Both the position numbers and the translations under genes were made by a program. This document shows, piece after piece, positions 33,283 through 40,592 of a stretch of 40,592 nt of DNA. Under the pieces are notes generated by a model. The model had not been told where the DNA came from and made no database searches. It was given only the letters and a program-made list of their open reading frames with translations. Source of the DNA: Bigelowiella natans CCMP2755 (Eukaryota; Cercozoa; Chlorarachniophyceae); the NCBI GenBank assembly GCA_000320545.1, contig ADNK01002972.1, forward strand, positions 1 through 40,592. The letters run 5' to 3'. How positions within the stretch are numbered: the stretch's first letter is position 1; each line of letters opens with the position of its first letter.

Positions 33283-34979
33283 CAAAAATGAAATTATAAA
33301 TTACGTAATTTGGTTGACGTTTCTTTTTTTCCTTCCTAATCTTTTTCCTTCTTTCATCTCTTATCTCCTTGGAAGCCATTTTTTGGGCCAATATGCTGCA
33401 AGTCATGTTAGGAATCAGTGCTTGAAATATAGTAGAAAATAACCACCATAAATTTATGCACATGCTTAAAAAATCTCTCTCCAATATTTCTTTCTAAAGC
33501 TAATTTTTATCGTTAATTATGATTATAATAACAATTCTGATAATGATAATAATAACGATTATATATAATATTAGTAATTTGTATGGCAAAAAAATGACAC
33601 CACTATTTTATCTATTCGACATAACTCCAATGATACATACACTTTTTACCCCCCCTCTGCACATTTCAACATGGAGGAGAGTATACAATAAAATAGAATT
33701 ATGCATTATATGTATGCATATATGTATGTATGTATGTATATGTACTTGTAAGTGTTTGCATGTTTCAATTCGATCAATTATTTCATGTGTACATGTGATT
33801 GAACGCAATATATGTGGCGAATGAATTACTCTAGCTCTTGATCATTCCAGTTGTCACTCTCTCCTCCAAAATCTTGGATTTTGAAAGTAAAATGTCACAA
33901 AAAATATCAGCTGTAAATTTTGGAAAAATTATATCTCCCCAACGTTTCATGTCGTTTGAAAACAATTTCTTTGTAACTTTATTAATACTACACTCCAGCT
34001 TACTTTTACCATTCTACTCTAACTACTTACTATTGATACTACTACATTCATACCTTCTTCTTCGCACTGTTGCATGCTACCTCTTACTTTATCCTTTTCA
34101 ATCTCTTCATCTAGTTTTTCCTGATTGAAATTAACGTGTAAAAACGATCATCTGGCAGAATATAAAACAGTAGCAGGATTGGACGATGATGATCATCATC
34201 ATGGTCATTATCCAAACATTATTAATAACAATGAGGAAACATTTGCCATCGTCAAAATTGCCCACCATTTTCAATAATATGATTACCTAATGTTTCCTTT
34301 TGTTGTAAACAGAATACATTAATATGTTTACTACCATTTCCATTCGTGATTGCTCCCGTTTTTCTTTTCTGATTTTCCTTCTGCGTTCCTGATGAAGAAT
34401 TAATGAACACCCTCACAACCATAATAATTTGTAGCATCTGCTCATTTGATACCCATGTTGTAGACGATAAAAAGTGAGAAGGTAGTAATAACAAATCTTT
34501 GTGTGATGTATATCAGCTACCATCAGCCAAATGGATGTGTTTGATGTTTTTTATCATGCTGTTATTTTAGATAAGACGATATGTTTGATAAAGTGGAACA
34601 ATTCAATTATATACTGCCGTACACCATGATCAATTAATTGAGCAAGCGTGTGCGTGTTATTCTCTTGCATTACTGAAGCTGCTACTAATGCCACTGTGTG
34701 ACGTTGGTTTTCCCTTTTTTGGTTTCGTTTGTGTGTATCATAGGGATTCAGTATATTTGGTATCTATTTCAGACATGGATGCTTTTAAGGATGGTACAAA
34801 AACTTGATTCAATTTCAAGATGACGTATTAATTGAATTTTACACGCGCTAGCAATCACTCATGCGAAGTTGTGAGCAAGTGAGTGAGTGAATGTGTGTGT
34901 GGCTGTGTGGTGTGTGATGCAGCATTTGATCATAGTTGGAACGGAGTCTTGTTCGATAGATAATATAACAAACCATATG

Positions 34980-35010
<31 letters not shown>

Positions 35011-37622
35011 TGTACCAGCATTTTCATCCTAATTTCTTCCTCATCAGTTCACACTAGTGTCAAGCTATACGTAACGAACTCTTACCATTTTTTCATATTC
35101 CCTCAGCTTTTCTTGGAGCATTCGAGTCACTGCTGTTGGCTAATGATGTTGATGATAGCGGTTTAGTTGTCATAGCTGTGTTTGCTGTTGTTTCATATAA
35201 TATAACTAGCTCCAGAAAATGCTATCTAACCACCGATACCAAAACACACTATTTTTTATATTTAATGTATACTACGACCTTGAAAGAATTTTTTAGCATT
35301 TGTGTAACCATTTCTTTTGTTTCTCCCAGATCCTCGACATCTTCTTCAACTTCTTCTTCATCTTCGCAATTACTGTTTTCTATGTCAAGATTAAAATAAT
35401 AAATAATAAGGCAATAATAGAAATCTCTCACATTTAGAGGAGGGACTGATACACATAGATATATGCGAGGCGGCTAATGATTGCAGATAATTTCTGTGCT
35501 TCTAGTAGGAAGAAATTTGGTATGATGCATGATATTGTTTAGTATGGGTTGGGGTAATTTAATCAGTAAAATAACTATGAAATAAATTTTAATCACGATG
35601 ATGGTGATGAGTCACTAAAAAACCTCTAAAAATATCTCTATTAATTTATTCTGTTGAGCATTCGAATCATATTTCGTTCATTATTAACGCTTATCACTGA
35701 TGATGAAGATTCACTTTCTTCTTCCGAGGAATTGCAGGTAGTGGTTTTCTTCTTGTTGCTGTTTTCTTTTTCACCATTTAACTATTAGATGGATGGGGGG
35801 TATAAAATGGGGTGCAACATGTGCATTAATATCTAACAACATAACAAAATCAAGAGCATAATAGAAAATCATATCCACAGCACTTTCCAATATTTTTTCA
35901 TCAGTGTCATAAGGGAAGAGTATGTGACGGCATGTCGTGGAATAAACACAACCATATTCTGTATTTTCTCCGTGAAATCCTTTTCCATTTGAGCAGTCTT
36001 CACGGTAGGAACTTTCCTCCTCTCTTTGTAGTCAGATGTAGGTTTGTAAATCAGCATCATCATGACGGTTCCTTCTTCAATGTTGTTGAATATCGTATGC
36101 AAACAAGCCATTGTGTTTAGTTGATGGTATCATCTGTGCCACCATTTACGGTGGTAATAACTAGTAAAGTAGTAGATAGTTGTCCCAATGATATGTGAGG
36201 TGGTAGAGAAATCTTTTCTTCTTCTACTACACACCTTCCTTATTATTACTACGATGATTGATGATAATACTGATACCGAAGAAACAATGTTATTATTGAC
36301 CTTTTTACTACCTCGGGCAGTAACGCCTCCTCCTCCTCCTTTCTTTGCCTTGTCAGTATCATCGATAATATCCTCGAATGATGTGAAAGTATAGTCGTGC
36401 TGGTTATCATCATTATCATCATCATCATCGGTATTTTTGACAGCAGGGTCTATAGTAGACGATAGCTTATCATCGCCTCCACTGAGGCCTGCATTGTTCT
36501 CGACAACGCTTTTTCCTCCTTCTGTTTCTTCTTCTTTTTCTTCTTCTTGCTCCTCCTCCTTCTTCTCTTGTTGTTCCAGAATTTCTCTTTCCTGTGGCTT
36601 CAGCCACCATCGTTTCTGGTCTATGCTGCATATTGTGACCCAGCCTCCTTCAAAATATGATGATGATGATGATGATGATGATGATCTTGATGCAGATGGT
36701 GCTCCTACTACAACTTGTCCTCTCAATCTTTCTCCAACTTTCTCGATCTTGCCTATGTGAATTACAGTCCCACGATGTATTTTTCCTGTTATGGGTGATA
36801 ATGCAAGTTAGTAACACTTATTCTTCTTCTTTGATGAAGCTGGTAATGATTATCCGCGTACAAATGTGGTACAATACTATGTGACATGTCCGTTGTGACG
36901 CACAAGCAAGAAAGTAGATCTATAACATTCTGAGCGAAGAAATTTCTATAATTATGAAGAAATTACCCATTTTTTCACCGTGGAACTCTTTCGTCTGCCT
37001 TACCTAAACATGACAAATTAATAATAATAATAATAATGATGATGATCTGATCCCAATCATGTTAATGTGTCTACTTACTCACTACTACCTGGATACCGGA
37101 CAATACAACATAATTCTCATCTTCTGGAAGGAGGCCTTCTTTTTCTTTTATTCTTGCCACGTTACTACTACAACTTTGATTTGCATTATGATACTTGATA
37201 GCATTATTATCGTCGTCGTAATAGTAGTATGCAGAGGAGCCATTGCTGCTGATATCCCCACAAGTAGTAGTAGTAGTAGTAGTAACTTTTGATAATAGCA
37301 GAGAACGATTGTTAGAAAAATGACGATGATGATGATGATGATGATGATGGCTTGTTGCTGCCCCAGATTTATAAATTTTCTTGGAGAAATCATCTTTAAC
37401 ATTTCTTGTGCCGTCCATCATCATCTTCTCGTCACAACTGTCATTATCACCAATATGCTCTGTAGTTGTATCTTGACTACTTGCTTCTGTTTCAGAGAAC
37501 AATCTGCAACATTATACATAAAATTAGTAGTTGTATCTTGACTACTTGCTTCTGTTTCAGAGAACAATCTGCAACATTATACATAAAATTAGCAATACAT
37601 ACTAAGTGTGTGAGAGTGAGTG

Positions 37623-37669
<47 letters not shown>

Positions 37670-38129
37670 GTGAGAGAGTGAGTAGGCACATTATAGCATA
37701 AAATGGGAGAAGAAGGGAGGAGGGGAAGGAGGAGGAGGAGGAGGAGGAAGCACAGAAGAATTTGATAGCTGCTGTGGTACTGCTTCTTTGAATTATCATC
37801 ATCAGCAGCAGCATCATCACCCAATGGATGAATCAATGCAGAGTGAGTGAATGATCATTATGATGATTCAGTTAGTCAGTTGTCATATTCCTTTTGTGTT
37901 ACTATGAATGACTACTGACTAATACCAATACTATTGACCACGGATTATTATGGAACGTGGTGCCATCATTATTTGCAATATGGTCTTCTCTCCCATTCAT
38001 TCATTCATCCACGTATTATTCGTATTAGATTCTTACCCGGAAGGATCAAATTTTACAGTCGTTTCTTTCAAAGCTGAATCTTCGAAATAGCTATCAACCT
38101 TCATAAGAGAAAAGTGGGGAGAAAGAAGA

Positions 38130-38200
<71 letters not shown>

Positions 38201-38327
38201 TATCAACAAAACGAAGAGGAAGAAGAAGAAAAAGAAAATGTTGACCGGAGCTGGTATTCAAAGCAGCAACCGAATAGTGATAAAGATATTATTTGAAGGA
38301 GAGGGATGCTTTATTCTTCCACACTAC

Positions 38328-38366
<39 letters not shown>

Positions 38367-39203
38367 CTCATAGCACCTCACGAAATGTCTTTCTTTGAGC
38401 GCTGTGCCCGTTTACTGCAACAATTATCCATCCCTGGGAGAGAGAGAGAGAGTAAGTGGTTGGTTTGAAGGGTTGTAAAGGGGGGGGGAGGGAAGTAATA
38501 TCATGATAGAAATATTATGATATAATAGTAGTAGTAGGAGTAGAGTACAGCAACTCGTACAGGGTAACAACAAAGAAAACAAATACTAGTAGTAATAGTA
38601 GCAATAGTAGTCGGTCCTCCTAGATCTTAGTATTTAATAGAGTTATTGTTTATTGACAAGGTACAGCAGTAAATGTTTGCATGCATAGATCATAAACAAG
38701 CACTACTTTCGAGTCGACAACATACAAGTGTATAAAATGTAATGTATATACGTTTGAGTGGACAACACGTTGTTTGTAGTCGCTAGCAATCAACAATGGT
38801 GTTGGGATTAGTGACGGTGCTGCTACTGATTCTTGACGATGTCATGTTATATCATTGTTGTTGTTGTTGATGGTGATACTTTTCATTTGACTTCTAGTAG
38901 ATCAGCAATCATACTCATTATTATCTTTCTCTACTGCTAATATTATATATATTGAATTGCTACTACCTCCTTAACACCAGCTCTTTCAGCTTGTGATCCC
39001 TTCTTTACCTTGGCTATCTTTATGATGATACGAGATCACAATCAACCAATCGATATGATGATACGAGATCACAATCAATCAATCAATATGGCGATCATGC
39101 ATATGATGATTATATTATACATTCACGAGTAGCAGCTTGTGACTACAAACAACGTGTTGTCCACTCAACGTATATACATTACATTTTATACACTTGTATG
39201 TGC

Positions 39204-39244
<41 letters not shown>

Positions 39245-39265
39245 ATTGAAGATAGAAAGGGATGG

Positions 39266-39296
<31 letters not shown>

Positions 39297-39864
39297 GGAT
39301 ACTGATACTGCTGCTGAGATAATATTGAAATGTAATATAATAACATACATGTACTCCGCCTTTGGTTGTATATGGTCTAGGAGTGTATCTTGAGTAGAAA
39401 TAAGAAGAAGACAGATCAGAAGTGTATTGTATAATGTGAGGATGATTAATAGGAAGGAGGAGGAGGAGGAGGAGGAGGAGGAGGATAACAGAGGAGAGAG
39501 AAATACTCATTGATAATGATAATGTGACATCGAGCAACGATGGTAGTAGTAGTAGTAGTAGTAGTACATATTGAATATGTGAAGAGTGGGTTGCTTTGTA
39601 CTTTTAGGAGCACGAAAAAAAGAACAAAAGTCGTAGTATCGTCGAGTAGTAGTTACATATACATGCACGGTATCTTAATAAACTAATTGCTTAACTTTAT
39701 TTATTTATTTATTCTTAAATTATCACTTAATCCCAATTTCTCCAGCATCGAAGGTAATCTGGTTTGGTTGTATAAGGAGGAGCATGTGCCGTTATTACAA
39801 TTGAAAGAAAGTATTAGTCGATGATAACGACAGCATCACAACATTGATGATCTATTCAACATAA

Positions 39865-39905
<41 letters not shown>

Positions 39906-40590
39906 GTTATCTACGATCTTTTGGCTGATTCTTATCAGCCATCATCATCATTATCATCATCATCATCATCATCGTTATTATTATTCTCGTCAAGATGTTC
40001 ATTAATTAGTGTGTGGTAGTAGCTTAACTCTCCCTCCTTCTCCTAATCTCCCTCCTCCTCCTCTACAATAACTACTCAATCTCTACTGTTGTTATTCTTT
40101 TTGATGATATCCTTCCCCCCACTCCTTCCCTGAAACTTACTTTGACTGGGGAGACATTAGCACCAAATATCTTCTCTCTGTATGAGTCGATTGCCTTGTG
40201 CGCCCACTCTATCATCATATATCATATCAAATATACAAACACCTCTCTGTAATAATAATAGTAATAAGAGTAATAAGAGTAGTCGGTTGTTGCATTTTGT
40301 AAATCCTCTCTATTATGATCTATTGCTACTATCTTTCAATCACAAGAAGAGAAGTAGAGCGATAGAGCTACATACATACATTAGGGTTTGATATGTAGTG
40401 TGCTGTTACTTGTTAAACCAATCCCCCCCTTGTGTATAGGAGGGGGGGGATGAGGATGAGGAGGAGGAGGAGGACAATCGTCGTGGAAATGATGATGATA
40501 ATGATGATGTGATGATATAACATAAGAACGGACACCTGGCCATTCTCTATCCACGTCGCCTTCACTTCCACTTACATAGGGTTTCTCCAT
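30361..40590 (-). CDS. Large PDZ / SH3-like / acidic / coiled-coil protein, 25 or more exons
   Basis: Resolved in phase: 40536-40590 (possible start MEKPY, at the window edge), 40141-40208, 39727-39758, 39349-39388, 38967-39017, 38377-38433, 38037-38098, 37089-37503, 36967-37003, 36301-36785 and 35953-36019. Exons 2-6 build a PDZ-like fold (KITFDAGEIGIK, AKVKKGSQAERAGVK, GWIIVAVNG). Exons 8-10 give an SH3-like unit (VRQTKEFHGEKMGKIHRG to GGWVTI), then a Glu/Asp/Ser-rich stretch. Downstream, short exons code acidic and then basic coiled coil: about 35698-35775, 35309-35379, 35100-35145, 34338-34391, 34090-34125, 33296-33405, 33135-33170, 32985-33015, 32757-32800, 32524-32603, 32224-32300, 31940-32052, 31560-31682, 31290-31365, 31004-31114, 30801-30859, 30572-30655 and 30361-30462 (stop). 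Some downstream junctions do not close in phase, so two genes are possible. Probably a scaffold; function unknown. Confidence 0.7.
33214..33276. repeat. (AC)n(AT)n compound microsatellite
   Basis: An AC dinucleotide run passes directly into an AT run within a PDZ-gene intron. Confidence 0.9.
37463..37592. repeat. Exact 65-bp tandem duplication over a PDZ-gene 3' splice site
   Basis: 37463-37527 and 37528-37592 are identical. On the gene strand each copy holds the end of the intron, the acceptor ATGTTGCAG and the first 41 bases of the exon coding LFSETEASSQDTT. The exon-proximal copy continues into the exon; the other lies in the intron as a second acceptor. Confidence 0.9.
37626..37682. repeat. 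(GA)n microsatellite
   Basis: A GA dinucleotide run with one GGGA interruption, in the intron upstream of the duplicated acceptor. Confidence 0.9.
38132..38197. repeat. (AC)n(AG)n compound microsatellite
   Basis: An AC run abuts an AG run within the intron between the VNG-containing exon and the next exon. Confidence 0.9.
38328..38365. repeat. (AT)n microsatellite
   Basis: An AT dinucleotide run just beyond the donor of the VNG-containing PDZ exon. Confidence 0.9.
39021..39086. repeat. Two-copy 33-bp tandem repeat abutting a PDZ-gene 3' splice site
   Basis: Copies at 39021-39053 and 39054-39086 differ at about three bases. The repeat begins three bases from the exon edge (39017) and contains the pyrimidine-rich end of the intron, but no exon bases that I can see. 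Confidence 0.75.
39206..39242. repeat. (AG)n microsatellite
   Basis: An AG dinucleotide run in a PDZ-gene intron, followed by GAT triplets at about 39263-39293. Confidence 0.9.
39868..39904. repeat. (GT)n microsatellite
   Basis: A GT dinucleotide run in the intron between the second and third PDZ-gene exons. Confidence 0.9.
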
Positions 40591-40592
40591 CA

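Overview
The window looks like the end of a protist nuclear chromosome. It opens with about 150 bp of (CCCTAA)n telomere repeat, i.e. TTAGGG on the other strand, and then runs inward through dense, intron-rich genes. Nearly every gene is cut by short GT-AG introns, and nearly every intron is loaded with microsatellites (TAG/CAT/AAC triplets, GA, GT, AT). Exons often carry clean protein-family signatures. I cannot name the organism; the gene set (GH37 trehalase, SIRT6-like sirtuin, ELO elongase, ABCG transporter, PDZ protein) fits a free-living or parasitic protist. All gene models were spliced by eye from reading frame, splice signals and family motifs.

Layout: telomere and degenerate telomere variants with a duplicated 97-bp segment (1-622); trehalase, 18 exons, minus (1047-6697); cytochrome c1, 5 exons, minus (7951-9601); a possible small membrane protein, minus (9786-10232); a secreted/transmembrane RING-H2 ubiquitin ligase, 9 exons, plus (10905-15043); a SIRT6-type NAD-dependent deacylase, 15 exons, minus (16735-21253); an unrecognised multi-pass membrane protein, plus (22055-23894); an ABCG half-transporter, almost intronless, minus (24992-27149); an ELO fatty-acid elongase, 5 exons, plus (28019-29406); and a long many-exon PDZ / SH3-like / acidic / coiled-coil protein, minus (30361-40590, possibly starting beyond the edge).

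Three patterns cross gene boundaries. (1) At six to seven places a local tandem duplication (33-75 bp units, 2-3 copies) spans or abuts an exon-intron junction, so that the splice site and exon edge are repeated inside the intron. (2) CATGCA/GCATGC-rich, less AT-rich islands fill the five large intergenic intervals that touch a gene 3' end and are absent from the three head-to-head intervals; some contain conserved hairpins. (3) The three head-to-head (bidirectional promoter) intervals share the core CACCGAAGTGAT; two of them carry it inside an approximately 82-bp dispersed repeat in opposite orientations.

The genes do not form one pathway. They are separate metabolic (trehalase, cytochrome c1, elongase), chromatin (sirtuin), protein-turnover (RING ligase), transport (ABCG) and scaffold (PDZ) genes arranged alternately head-to-head and tail-to-tail.
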